This document shows positions 37,375-49,645 of a DNA stretch of 64,000 nucleotides, piece by piece. Below the pieces are notes generated by a model, which did no database searches, was not told where the DNA came from, and saw only the letters and a list, made by a program, of their open reading frames with translations. The DNA is from Antitrichia curtipendula (taxonomy: Eukaryota; Streptophyta; Bryopsida; Hypnales; Leucodontaceae), in contig OX579636.1 in assembly GCA_951230915.1 (NCBI GenBank), forward strand, positions 40,737,912-40,801,911. The letters are read 5' to 3'. Position 1 is the stretch's first letter; each line of letters opens with the position of its first letter. A program made the translations under genes and the position numbers.

Positions 37375-39140
37375 TGTATTAGATAATAGTGACATCACTG
37401 TGAACCAAGTGTATTGTCTCAACAGGCTTCGCCTAATGCTGTGCACGTATGGCAGTAAGCCCCAAATTGTGATTCACCGCCGTCTGCGGTGTGTACAACT
37501 GCCTTGAGTGTGGTGGCAGACATCACTGCACTCCATCCGCTGAGAGGGATTGAAGATATCAAGCCATTGAGCTTGAGTACAGTTGCAAGCTGAGACTCTG
37601 TTCTTGAGTTATGAAATGCCCTGGCTCAAGGAGACTCAAGCTCTGTACTTTGTATAGCACTTCCAGAATGACCCTGCCCTGAGGGACAGGGTACCACTGA
37701 AACCGGTGGCATCTTTGAAGTGGGAGCCCATGTTGGAATGCAACTCCTCATTTGATAGTTTTAAGGAACGTTCATAAAAGGTGATGTTAATTTGCAGATA
37801 CTGGTCGATTCGTTTCCTTATTAGTGTATTTATACTGATCAACTAAATTTTAGGTTAGCATCTGCTGGTGGTGGTGGTAGTGGTGGTGATGCAGGTAGCT
37901 GTTCTTGTGGAAGCTGTGTTGTTTGATTCTCGTATGCAATTTTCGCTAGCTTTTGGTTACAGGATCAGCTCTGCTTGGCGCATTTCTCTAGAATTTATCT
38001 TTGGTTGCTATATCCGCTTTTGTAAAGTATCATGAGGTGTTAAGGAGGTCAAATTATCACCTAATTCCAACTTCAATCATTCATAACCAATGCAATGAGA
38101 GTCTGAAAAAATATGAAGTAGATTAAATGTGATTTCTCCTTCTCCTTCAAGGAGAAAATTGAAATAATGTTTTGAGGTGTGCAACCCTTCTATGGATGCA
38201 GAGCTTCCTTGGTATCATTCTCTTTGTCTTCAAAAGATGCATCTATCAATCTAAGTTGGGTTTGAATCACAATTTGATTGACTTATAGTACTTGCATTGG
38301 AAAATTTGGTAATTTTTTTGAATAGTGGCTTTGAGGTTGCCTATGGCTTTGACAAAGGTGGGAGTTCATAATTGATTGGTCATTTGAACAAGCTACATGG
38401 TGCCTATTTAAGAAAGATTCTAAAATCCAAATTTGGGCAACCCTTCAAGAATTAAGAGTTCTTCTGATCTCTTTGAATGGAACCAACAATTAGAGTCTAC
38501 ATCTAAAATATATCAAAGAATCCCTAGTAGGGAAATTGGTCTCATTTGAACTCCACATTGGTGTTTAATCCATAACATGTCTAGAAAGCCCAATTTTGGA
38601 GATAGCATTTCTAATTTTAGAGATGGTATTTTGGGGCATATAGAAGGTACATGGATTGAGGTATGTACTAGCAATAAAAAAAAAAATTTCATATTGAGCC
38701 ACTAGTCTAATGGCATGGCACTCCCAATTTGGATAATTACTGCACTTCATCCAAGTCTCAAAAGCTATAAAATAGTACCATATTCTCCTTGTATGGTGTT
38801 TTATTTGAATATGATAGGGTCTAAATGATAATATGACATCCAAAGGAAAGATTCTAATTTTTGAATTATCATTTCAATGTTGTATGTCTTGTTACATTTT
38901 AGTATATAATTCATATTCTAAAAGTCTAATATTGTACCATATTTATTGTTCCCTATAGGCCTTTAAAGATTAAGCACTATACTAATAGTTTCAATGAATT
39001 TGTTGAAACCCAAATTCACCATTATTTAGAACTAACCAAAATACCCTCTTTTGCTTGTGCAAGATATTAGGGTTGGAATTTGGAAATGAACAAGTTTGTT
39101 GAAGGCTCATTTATTATACCATTGTTTTTGTGTTTTAGCC
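37375..39140. other. 3' flank of TBC gene, then gene-free DNA
   Basis: The first few hundred bases after the TAG at 37372 keep gene-like composition and are probably 3' untranslated. From about 38000 the DNA becomes AT-rich with no recognised gene. A (GGT)n-rich patch occurs at about 37864-37893. Confidence 0.45.
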
Positions 39141-39145
39141 TTTAA

Positions 39146-39866
39146 CCCCTAAAGTCCCATTGTCCCCTTGGGGGACAAAATAGATTTTGGGTAGGGCCCT
39201 ACAATCTCAATATTTGTCGTAATTTTTCAAATCCTTTTATAAAGACAGGAAAATACATTGGCTTTTCGAAAATATAATTTTTATTTCAATCGATGCCTAG
39301 GAGCAAAAGTTATGGCACAAAATGCCCAAGTTTTAGTTCGACGGGCAAAAAAAACAATTGAAAAAAACTTAAAATTAAAACTTAAATTTTTTTTTCCTAT
39401 AGATTTTATTTTTTATTTACATGGGAAGCTTTGACTAATTTCATTTGGATTTCTTATGCAAAAGTTATGGACAATCTTATTTTTTGGCAACTAGTAAGAG
39501 CATCTTCTTTAAAAAAATAACTTGTAGGATTTACATTTGAACTCAAATTTTTCAATTTTTCAAAAAAAAATTCCTAAGATGTCAACGCAATAAAATTAGA
39601 AATTCAAAATCAATACAGAAAATATTTTAAGTTAAGAAGGTTCAAAGCCAAAGACACTTGTTTTCTTCACTTAAAATCAAATATCTTGCAATCTACATAG
39701 TCAAAGTTTATGAAATTTCTTCCACACATTCTTACACTAGTCTAGTACAAGATCCTACAATTAGATAGGAAAAAAACAAACATTTTAAAGTTTTTTTTAC
39801 TCTTTGTTTTAGAAATAGAAATTTTGATTGGTTTTTGATTGGAAAAAAGCCTTGGGACCTTAGGGG
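39146..39866 (-). mobile_element. TTAA-family non-autonomous transposon, copy 6
   Basis: A 721-bp element opening CCCCTAAAGTCCCATTG and closing CCTTGGGACCTTAGGGG, with TTAA at 39142-39145 and 39867-39870. Near its right end the phrase CTTGCAATCTACATAGTCAAAG and CTAGTCTAGTACAAGATCC are the reverse complement of interior phrases of copies 4 and 8. Confidence 0.8.
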
Positions 39867-40159
39867 TTAAGAGCTCCGACTTTCATATTCTAGACAATAG
39901 AGTTATTCATAAAGTCATCCCTAGTTTGGTACCCAGTTTTAAACAAGCTCTTATACAAATTGGTGAAAGGAGGTAAAGCAACCCATATGGGATATGTAAA
40001 TGGTTGGAGTTGTAAGTAACTTGTAAGAGCTTGGAGGAGCTCAATCTTAAAATAAACCCATATCCTTTGAGAGTTCATAAAGAACAGTGGATTTCATTAT
40101 AAAAACAACCTCTCCACCCTCCATTCTCACAAATTGTCAATGTACAATTTCTTTGACAG

Positions 40160-41000
40160 GTAAACTCAGGTCCAAACTTTTTTAGGCACCATTTTGACGC
40201 GAAAGAAAGTTTAGTCCCAAGTTTTGTTTTGCTAGTGTTGATTGCGCGAGCTTTTTACTTTTTCACCTGCTTCTTTACATAAAGCAGGGGTTCAAACCCC
40301 AGTTTTACCTCTAAACTCAGGTTTACTTTACGAATAACTCTAATGTATGGAGGATTTCAAGGTATTGTTTTATCCAACTAACTTTCCATTCATCCAATTG
40401 TAATACTTGAATCATAAAAAGACAACCTTCCTTTATGACCAATTTCATAAAATTGCAATAAATAATCTATTGTATCTATACAAAGATATAAGCAAAATAT
40501 GCAAAATGATTCAAAAAAAGATTGAGGCATTAAAAGGGTTAAATCTGTGCCAAGGTTTAGGCCCAATGACATCTCTTTTGTTTTCATGACATACTCTATG
40601 GCAAGTTTTTTCTGGCGATTTGGGAACCATTTGCACCAAAGTAATGGGGCTTGCACCACACCCTTAGAACACAAATAATATTGAAAGGCTGGTAAAAAAT
40701 TGTCACAAAACTTCAAATTTCAAAAAAAAATCTTAGATGGAATCACCAAATTGTGGATGAAAACAAAATTATGGATTTGTGATATGTGCTAATGTGATAT
40801 TTTCTATCCAATATGTGGACGAATGAATGTTGAAAATTACAACACCACAATAACATTTAATATCACCACTTTGGCACTTCATAAAAAATAAAAAAAAGAA
40901 AACCCCTAGTCAGTGATGACCCTAAAGTACCGGGTGATGGTTGTGAGGTATGCAAACTGAATGGTGTGGTTGCAAGTTCGATACTTGGCGGCAACAAGTT
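40160..41000 (+). repeat. Mixed repeats with tRNA-like B boxes and repeat R copy 2
   Basis: GGTTCAAACCC at 40289-40299 and GCAAGTTCGATACTT at about 40973 resemble the internal B-box promoter of tRNA genes and SINEs, but neither neighbourhood folds into a convincing tRNA. 40735-40900 is the second copy of the repeat at 32640-32790. A block at 40430-40570 resembles 3115-3260. No protein gene is supported. Confidence 0.4.
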
Positions 41001-41549
41001 CTTAATCTTCTGTGAAATCAACCTCTCATCCTGATGGAAACCGCAGTGTGTTTCCTCAACATGCTTGTGTCAAAAACAACAACAAAAAACAACCCTGCTC
41101 TGTGGAACGAGAGCTGAGAGACCTGGACACTGATGATGGAAGAAAGCACTCAAAACGTCGCACATTTCTCGTAAGGTCTAGGCCCAATTTTGTAGCCTCC
41201 AGGCAGAGGCATGACTTGCAAGCAGAGCTATCACGATACACTGCTTTGAAGTAATACCACTAGTAGTCATTTGACTCTTCATGAACAATCTTCAGAAACA
41301 GCTCAATTAAAGGCAGAATAGGAAAGCAAGCATATCTTTTCACAAAAAGAGCAACCCAAACATCCTTCTCTTTACCAGATTGATCGAAACTCCAACTCGA
41401 TCCTCAGTTTCAGGAACTTCTGACATTGCTGAACACCGCAAATAAACACTTGAACTCCTGAATGACACGTAAGAATGCTCTCACAACATATCAACTCTCA
41501 AGCTTCACAGAGACAAACTAGAATCATAGACAATCTTCGTAAAAGGCTC

Positions 41550-42720
41550 TTTGAACTTCAACAATATAAAATGTTTTCAAGATCTTTGCAAGCATCACAG
41601 TACAGCTATGACAGATGTTCACACCCAGTGGTCTCATACTCCTACCTTCGGAATAACTGAATCACTAGAAAACAACTCTCAGAAGCTCGCAATGAAAACG
41701 CTCGCTCCAGAATCTACTCTAGCATCAGAAAACCGACACAAACATTTCAATTCAACTCTAGTAAGAAAATCTTGTGTCCAGCGAAGCAGAGGAATTCTCA
41801 AAGGAACAACTCTGTACACCAAAGTCCTTCCAGTAATAGAGAATCATGGACAATCAAATTGCGTCTGTAAAATACTCTGTGACCTTTGGCAATAAAACGG
41901 ATTCAGCAGTCAACAAGATCCTTGCAGGAGGCATCCTGGTCACTCCTACCATTGAAAAAAAGAATCAATGGAAAAAAAACTCCAAAAAAGTTCGCCATAA
42001 AAATGCTCGCTCCAACAGAAACCCTAAAGTCTACAATTTTTCAGATCACAAAATAATTCAGCCCTAGTAGTAAACTCTTGTGTACTGTACAGAGAATCTG
42101 CGCAATTCCGAAATGAACAGGCCTGTACACCACAGTCCAAGACAGAAAAAAAGAATCATGGACAGATAAATTGTGTTAGTAGAAGGCTCTGTGACCCGTA
42201 ACAATAGAATAGTTTCAATGGTAAACAACAACCTCCCAGGTATTCTAATCACTCCCAGTAGTCTCATCCTCCTACCTTCGGAATAACTGAATGAATAAAA
42301 AACAACTCTAAGAAGTATCTAACCTAACATCTGAAAACCGATTCAAATTTCAATTCAGTCCTACTAGATCAATCTTGTGTCCAGAAAAGCAGAGGGATTT
42401 TGTGATAAACACCAAAGTCCAAGCCAGTAAAGAACAAGCAGACTGTCTGTGTAAACGGTTCTAAACCTTTGGCAATAAAATGATTTCAATGGTGGTCAAC
42501 AAGAACCTCACAGGCATTCTGATCACTCCCAGTAGTCTCCTCCTCCTACCTTCGAATAACGGAATCAAATAGAAAACAACTGCAAAAAAGCTCGCAATAA
42601 AAATGCTCGCCCCTTCAGACACCCTAACTAAAATCTACAAATGATCAGATCAGAAAATAATTCAGCCCTATAATTCAACCCTAGAAGTAGTAAACTCTTG
42701 TGTACAGCGAGAGAATCATC
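41550..42720 (-). repeat. Degenerate tandem repeat of about 270-310 bp next to the RAB5IF-like gene
   Basis: The series TTTCAATGGT-AACAA, CACTCCCAGTAGTCTC, TCCTCCTACCTTCGGAATAA and CTCGCAATAAAAATGCTCGC returns about four times, with landmarks near 41612, 41899, 42208 and 42480. Short frames here shift from copy to copy, so it is not coding. It lies immediately downstream of the stop codon of the RAB5IF-like gene and may be transcribed as its 3' untranslated region. Confidence 0.7.
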
Positions 42721-42729
42721 GCGATTCAT

Positions 42730-43083
42730 TCAGAAATGCACCAGACTGTACACCAACGTCCACGCCAGCAAAAAGAGCGTCACCGACGCGAACAACCCCT
42801 CTTGCAGCAGCGCGCCATCCCCTCCGAAGTCCTCCGCGTTCTGGTTCAAGTAAACTGCGTACACGGCGTACATCGCCCCGGAGGACAACACCAAGAACGA
42901 GACGATCGGGAGGAAGCCCGTCAAGGGCATCAAGCCGAAGAGGACGCCGAAGACGAGCGCGAACGCTTGGCGGAGCCAGTGCAAGACGTCGCCCAGCTGG
43001 TCGCGGTCCCAGGAAGCGTCCTGCTTGCGCAGCTTCGACCACAACGAAGCGCCGTCGGAGACATGGAGCTCCGAGGATCCCAT
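42730..43083 (-). CDS. RAB5IF/OPTI-type membrane protein (Rab5-interacting family)
   Basis: A single exon of 354 nt encodes 117 aa. The N-terminal 35 residues are hydrophilic and end in WDRDQLGDVLHWLRQ. Three hydrophobic segments follow, about 39-53, 58-78 and 97-115, with the family signature EDFGG then ALLQEGLFASVTLFLLAW and a C-terminal SLVHF. Plant homologues are annotated as Rab5-interacting family proteins. The animal counterpart (C20orf24, RAB5IF) is described as OPTI, partner of the TMCO1 insertase at the ER translocon, and as a respirasome assembly factor; which role holds in plants is not known. The gene appears intronless, with nothing upstream that suggests a spliced N-terminus. 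GC content is well above its neighbours. Confidence 0.88.
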   Translation of the reverse strand: MGSSELHVSDGASLWSKLRKQDASWDRDQLGDVLHWLRQAFALVFGVLFGLMPLTGFLPIVSFLVLSSGAMYAVYAVYLNQNAEDFGGDGALLQEGLFASVTLFLLAWTLVYSLVHF

Positions 43084-45400
43084 CGCGGCTTCCTCGACGG
43101 TGGTCTCTACAGGAGGAGGATTGCTGTCTCCGACGGAGGGAGCATTGATCGCCGGAGTGGCGATGAGAAACGAAGCCCTAAAACTTCAAGCTCGACTGCA
43201 AGAAGGCAACGACGGGCTCAATGACAAAAGTCCCTCTTGTCATAAGGTGTGAACATCCAAAACCAATATGTATGTATGTTGAAGAAACAATTTAGAACAT
43301 CTATCAAAAAATACTTGGACCCTTCATAACTTTTGCATATTGGTATCTAAATGTCATGTTCTTTGGTTGTGTTGGAATCTCCTTTCACTTGCCAAGAAGA
43401 AAATATATGAAAATTTTACCAGTCCAATAATAGTAATTAGGCACAATACCCAAAAGCGGTGATTTAGGGGTACCACCTTCAAGGAATTACAATGCATTTA
43501 GTGAACTTACTAAACTTTTGTACTCATCATTTTGAGTTCACTGAACCACTTATCGATTGCCACGTCAAATGTTTAGTGAGTTTGTTGAATTGAACTCCTC
43601 CTACAATGACTCCCCCTATTTATATGACTTTTATTGTAATACCACACCAAATGCAACTTCCATTTGAACTTCATGGAATCTAAAATTTAAGTAATTTTTT
43701 ATAAGTCATGAAGATTTTATTGTAAAAAAATAATAATAATCTTTGTAACTTTTGTTTTTTTGCATGTTAAAAGAAAGATTGAAAAAAATTCTTGAAATTG
43801 CAATTTTTTCTCAATTTTCAACTTTTAAAAAAGATATTAAAGTTTCATATGAAATTCACATGGAAGTCTCCTCTAGTGTGTGATATTGAAGTTCAAGCAC
43901 TACAATGACGCGAGCATGTGAGCATAGAAATGCGAGCCTACAAGCCATAAGCATATGTAAAAATAGATACCCTACAACCATTGAAGGTGCTTATAGTATA
44001 AACACCTTTAATTTAGGTATTTATAATTTAGGTATATTATATTCATAGAAGGTTTTTATATAGACACCTATAGAATAGGTGTATATATTCCTATACTCAT
44101 GTGCTCATGATTCTAGACCCACATAATAGTAATTTAATTTTAGAGTGCAATAGAAGATTTTGTAAATTTGACATATCTATATAATCAACCAATGAAAGTA
44201 GTATGTCTTGTGTCATCGCCACATTATAATATAATAAAAATATTTTTCTAATTTTCTAATTCATAATAATAATCATGAGTTCTATATAATAGGAACACCC
44301 ACATATTCTGAATACACCAAACAATTCAAACAATTTCAAACTTCCTTCTCCACTCAAATACAACTTTGGATCCAAAAATACCCCTTCTACAACTAGTGTC
44401 AAATGTATCCAAATCCTTTAGGAATAAATTGTACTTTCACTTTTTGTTTGCTTAGGGTACAAGGAACAATTATTACACTAGTTTAAGGTAAATCAATCCA
44501 ATCTAAACATAATTGCCTTACCTTCATGATATTAGTGGATTTTTGTTTTTCATGTACATAAATAATGTAAAAGAATACAATACCAAAAAAAAAAATTTAG
44601 ATGAAATAAATGAATGAATACTTTGGTGAAACTCTCTGTTTGTACCCATAGTATTTCTTTCATGGAATCCTCCTCAAAGTCTTACAATACACATTTTGAA
44701 TCTCTCTCGTGTAAACACATGGCAAATGCATCACATGCCTATTTGACAGTCGTCACACTTCGATCAAACATGGAAATCTACACCATCTCACCCAAATCCT
44801 ATTTGCTTGATACTAAAACTAAATAGTAAAATTACCCATATTCAAAATGCATACCATATTTCACGAATGAGTGACCTGCTCAATGTCATTGATCAAATAG
44901 GATAGATTATGCACCCTATACTTTATTGCCTTCCAGAACCCACTTTCTTGGTAGACAAAGGAATTTTATGGACAAGAGCAATACAATACTCGCAGTAAGT
45001 CCTTCAGTCACTAGTTATGCCCAAAGATGCAGACATCGGAGGGTTTCGTCGCTATTGATTGCTAACTGAAAACACTAGATTATGGTTACATCGCAAAAAA
45101 CAACATTCATAAGTTATTGAAAAACTAACCCAGAGCTACACAATTCAAATACAGTAGAAAGGCTGATGATCATTGGTTTGAGGATGTCTGGAATTATTTT
45201 AGAGAACGCCCACCCGACCCGAAGGCCCACCCAACCCAAAGACGTCAATTGTGGTAGTTGTTTGAATGGGTCCTATATGCAACCAGACACATGTCACATA
45301 TGAGCATTGTAACCTGTTGAAAACTAAATACTAAGACCTATCACAGCCCTGCTTGGCACAAACAATTGGAGACTGCTTACAGGTAAAGTGTTGAATGCAA
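43084..45400. other. 5' flank of RAB5IF-like gene, then gene-free AT-rich DNA
   Basis: 43084-43260 is GC-richer and presumably holds the promoter and leader of the minus-strand gene. From about 43260 to 45400 there is only AT-rich sequence with short frames and no family match. A pair of similar phrases, AGGTATTTATAATTTAGGTAT and ATAGACACCTATAGAATAGGT, near 44015-44080 is a weak local repeat. Confidence 0.45.
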
Positions 45401-45439
45401 CCCAGTTACAAATTTGAACCACAATACCTATAATGGCAT

Positions 45440-46115
45440 TTCTACATTAACGTAGCAATTAATAGCAAAGGAATCCACTCACCTGCAAGTTGCAAGAGGG
45501 CTGACCACATGGATAATAGGAAAGTGGAACATGTTGATAAGACTGTTGTGGAGAAGGGACGTGGAAGAAGAGACAATTCGTAGTTGTTGAAAGGATAGGA
45601 AGGGGTTACGATTCTTAAGCAAAGAAACGGCTCCACAGACGTAACCAGGAGAACCTCAATCATCCTTCCCCGAAGATGGAGCATCAACCCAAGAATACAA
45701 CCATTCGGACCAATTCCTATCAACATACACAGAGACCATTCAAATTAAAAGATTCATAGAAGAGCAGGGCAGAAAGTTATATAAACGGTGGATACAAAAA
45801 TTGGGAGTACCTCTGAGAGTGATTTGGCTGCTTCTCTGACAGGCTTGGGATCTAGCACTTCCAATGATCTGCTGTCCATGACTCTTTCTATCTTAAGTCT
45901 AGCATGGATCGAATTGATAGAGATCATTTCCAGTACTAAATATGAAAACCAATCATTCTGTCGCCATCCACACGTTCTTTGTCAAGTTTCTTAACGAAGA
46001 AAACTAAACCTATCACCTTCATATTCCAAAATTAAGGTGATTCAACTGGACAGACACCCACGACTGGCATTTCATCATTAGAATTTCAATCCTGTTCGGT
46101 GGTATCACCAACTTC
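45440..46115 (-). other. Probable 3' region of the HVA22-like gene
   Basis: Follows the HVA22 stop codon on the minus strand. Composition is gene-like and there are plausible splice signals (for example CAG|GTGAGT at about 45484 and CAG near 45960), so the 3' untranslated region may be spliced. A 94-aa hydrophobic frame at 45726-45442 has no family I recognise and other frames carry stops. I do not call it a gene. Confidence 0.3.
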
Positions 46116-49100
46116 TCACCGGGAACCAGAAGGTCGTCGCCGATTCCTTGTGTTGTAGACTCGAAGGGGCACGTCTTGCTCTCCGATCGATGGATTCGGT
46201 TGCTGAGACCTATTGCTTTCTGGACGACCTTCCTGGCGGTCAATGACATCATAATCTGAGTCCGAATTTTCTGATGAAAGATTTCCTGAGCCTCCTCCTG
46301 TCCCAGACTCGCGACGCCGGTGGACTGAACCCGTGGAATGGGGACCTGGAGGAGGAGGATATAGAGCAGGGCCGGACTGTGGAGCTGCAGCTGGAGGGTA
46401 AACGCCATCAACGTTCACTGGCGGATAACCTGCACCCCCTGGGGCAGACCCAGGAAATCCTCCTGTTGAAGGAGGTGGTGGATAAACTTGGGGGCCACCC
46501 TGCATGAGCAAAATATATCATGAGATTTGTACATCACAAGGGACCGTGACGGAAATCCATAAGCATTTGCCTGACTTGTGCGAGAGAATTTCTAATTAAA
46601 TTTTGCTCTGAAATTGTATTCTAATCAGTGTCGTTACCCCCAAGGTACTTAAGGATATAGATTAATTATCTTTGGACTATAGATTCTTATCAGAGACAAG
46701 TTGTTTAACTAGCTAAGTTTGTACAAGCCCCTTCAACATGCCTAGTACTGGACAAAAAGTATTGCTAGAATATTACTATGTCAAAAAGTAAACAGAAGCT
46801 TTCAATGAAAAGCAATAACCTAAAGTAACTTGCTTTAGGTAGCAAACCCATTATGGACCCAATTCTACTATCTTGCATCCTAATGGGGTATAAATTGCAC
46901 ACAGGGTTCGAAGGCTTGGAATTGGGGCCAAAAGGGTTGAATTGGGTTGGAAAGTCACCATTTTATGTATTCAATGAACACCACCATGAAGCTTTACACT
47001 TAGCAAAAGGTTCATTCATTATTTCACAATCTCAAGGGACACTTTTAGATTGCCAATGGAACCATGAGAGCCACATTAGCATCCAAATGCACAAAAATAA
47101 TCCCAATAGTCTAGGGTTCACAACGGGGAAGCTATGTGATTTTGCCTTGACCAACTATGATGTATCTTTCTTTTTCAAAAATGAGTTGACCAAAATACTT
47201 GTGAAGTATTCCCTTCATTTATCGTGCTTCTGCGAAAAAAAATTGTGAATCCAAAACGTGGAACTATGCACAGTGACCTAAGGATTCACAATGGGCTTCG
47301 TAACTTGGGAGACATTGAAACACCACAATACCGGTAGAATTGTCTCTCTTGTTTGAAAACAACACTTGAGCTGAAAGTTCTGAATTGAGCAGAAAGATTT
47401 TATTTTAAAGGAATACGTATTCATGTCGACATGTAAAGCTTCAAAATACAGTGTTCTGGACATTTAATATAATTCATGTGCAATGATCCGAGACACCTAA
47501 TGTCAACTTCCGAAATGGACCCAGAAAGTACCTGTTGAAGATCACGTGAAGTTCCGCGTAGAGGACCTTGACCATTAGGGCGAGGAGGGGGGGCTTGACG
47601 AGCAGCCGGAGGAACTTGACGGGGAACGGAACCCTGCTGGGTCCTGTTTGACTGGGAGGCAACATAAGCTAACAGTTCATAGAACCGCGCTTGAATGTAA
47701 ACTGAACCCCGTTGCCACCAGAAAAAGGCCACATCTCCAGCTCTGGTCGTCAGTTCATTTAGCTGACGGTCAATCTCAGCTTCATGCCTCACCACAAAGG
47801 GTCTTAAAAACGTTGCGTATACATAATTCGTTCCCTGACAGACAACAAAACAAAATGAATAAAGGACACAAGACCGCATGGGATTCCAAATATTCCAGGT
47901 CAACAAATATTCAGTGAGAAATCATTATAACTTACAACTTCGATCCAAAAAGCAGCCAGAAAGAATCTTAGTGATGAGTGGAGTTTCGAAGCCTCGATAC
48001 ATAACAGCATGTGATGGTTACAAAATTAATGGAGATTCAGTGACACTAACTTTTAATGGCACAAAACTGCCCCACCGGACACAAAGAAGAGAGGGGGAAA
48101 AAGAGAGAAGGTAGAAAAACAGTACCAGCGTCTTCGGGTACCAGAGATAAATAATGAAGGCCAGCTTTGCCTCACTATACATTGGCACCCTGAGAAAACA
48201 AAACAACATTAAATAAAGTTAAAACAAATCACAATTTTTTTTGGTGCACATAGAAAACACCAAAATGATTTCAAATTACCTACTCCAATATTCCTCTCAA
48301 TGTAGGAAGGAAGTTAGACTAATAGTCTTGAAAATTTCTTAGGTAGAAGTGACCACTTGCTTGGTGGAATGTATTTTCTTTGCACTAGGAGGTTCAAGCA
48401 CAGACTAGCATGTACGCGCTGTCAGGTTCAAAAATGACACTTTCTGTAAATTCTTCGCATGAATACATATGCAAATAACCATCAAACAGCAAAGCGTAAG
48501 AGAAAACACTCGTACCAAGAGACAAAAACATCTCCCACCCTTTCAAACACTGTAAGAACTGCAATTATGATCCTGCAAAATAGGAGGTACATTAGGTTTA
48601 AATAATGTCTCGAAATTGATACCATCAGAAGTACAGATTCTAATTACAATAGTTTCCTCAAGCTCTGTTCAGATTCACCACATCATTCGCCAATGACCAC
48701 GAGCCAAAGCTATTCCAGCTTTTACCAAGTTTGTCAGACACTAAAATCAATTGGCGGAAACAAAAGAATCCCCTGTATCAACCAGAAACCTCTTTTACAG
48801 CACGCAATGAAGCATGTCGTACAAGTATTCACGTAATCAAAGAGAAAACACACCAGTACTGGCACCAAAACCGCAAGCTCTCAATTTCGGGCCTGTTCCT
48901 CTCCACTATCTTGAAGCACTCATACGCTGGATACACATATCCCAGCAACATTCTGCACCACGAAAATTCGTTTGCAACCAAATCAATCAGGTTAGAAGAC
49001 CATAGAAAACAAAAACCATGTGCTCTAAAGGCCAATGCGTAGACTCTCATTCTCTTTCCTCAAAAACTACCAGATGAAAACAGAATGTTGCTGATCGGGC

Positions 49101-49645
49101 ATGAAATTGAAAACTACGAAACTGAGAAGTATCCCTCTCTGTCCATTTTTCTAAACACCTGGATACATAATTCATATTACACCTCCGCCTTAAACCTAAG
49201 AAAGAGGATACTGGAACCACTAGGAACCTGATCCCGAAATCACAACTACCCCCTGCCAGCAATTCATCTCTTCCAACACACTTGGTCGACCTTCAATTAG
49301 CAAAACTTGTCTACAGCCACTCATCTTTGAACGGAAATAGGTTTGCCTATTATCACTTACAATAGTCTACAACATGACACTTTATATGATTCCACAAGAT
49401 ATTCATACATGGTGATTTAAAGAAATTGATCTCAAGAGACGTTGGCCCTTGTGCCAAAAGTGATCTCTCCACAGATCTCTATACCGATCTCCTCCAAACT
49501 CAAGCTCCTACGTCTGTTAAGACGACGCAAATAATACCCTCTTCCTCAAAAAAATGTCCATGCAGACGCAAACCTAGAAGTTCACAAAGAAAAAGAAGAG
49601 CATGAAAACTTACATAACGCCCCTCGTAATGAAAGATCCCATCAT
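46116..49645 (-). CDS. HVA22-like: HVA22-like ER membrane-shaping protein (TB2/DP1/HVA22 family)
   Basis: Exons on the minus strand: 49645-49614, 48952-48854, 48572-48516, 48189-48126, 47834-47532, 46499-46116; 939 nt, 312 aa, phases consistent. Exon 1 is only 32 nt (MMGSFITRGV). The TB2/DP1/HVA22 domain covers about residues 10-110: GYVYPAYECFKIVERNRPE, LRFWCQYW, VLTVFERVGD, WVPMYSEAKLAFIIYLWYPK and GTNYVYATFLRPF. The C-terminal part is Pro/Gly-rich with several YPPP motifs (about 190-240), then an acidic Ser stretch and a basic end. The length is like the long HVA22i type of Arabidopsis (about 300 aa). Family members (REEP/Yop1 relatives) insert hairpins that curve ER membranes; in cereals HVA22 responds to abscisic acid. 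Whether this copy is ABA-responsive cannot be seen. Confidence 0.92.

Noticed and set aside
40280..40320. Possible tRNA gene around the B-box-like GGTTCAAACCC
   Set aside because: No acceptor-stem pairing or A box at the right distance could be found.
45442..45726. 94-aa hydrophobic minus-strand frame
   Set aside because: Downstream of the HVA22 stop codon, no homologue recognised, adjacent frames contain stops; treated as untranslated.
46853..47248. 131-aa plus-strand frame
   Set aside because: Lies antisense inside intron 5 of the HVA22-like gene and has no recognisable domain; possibly an old repeat insertion.
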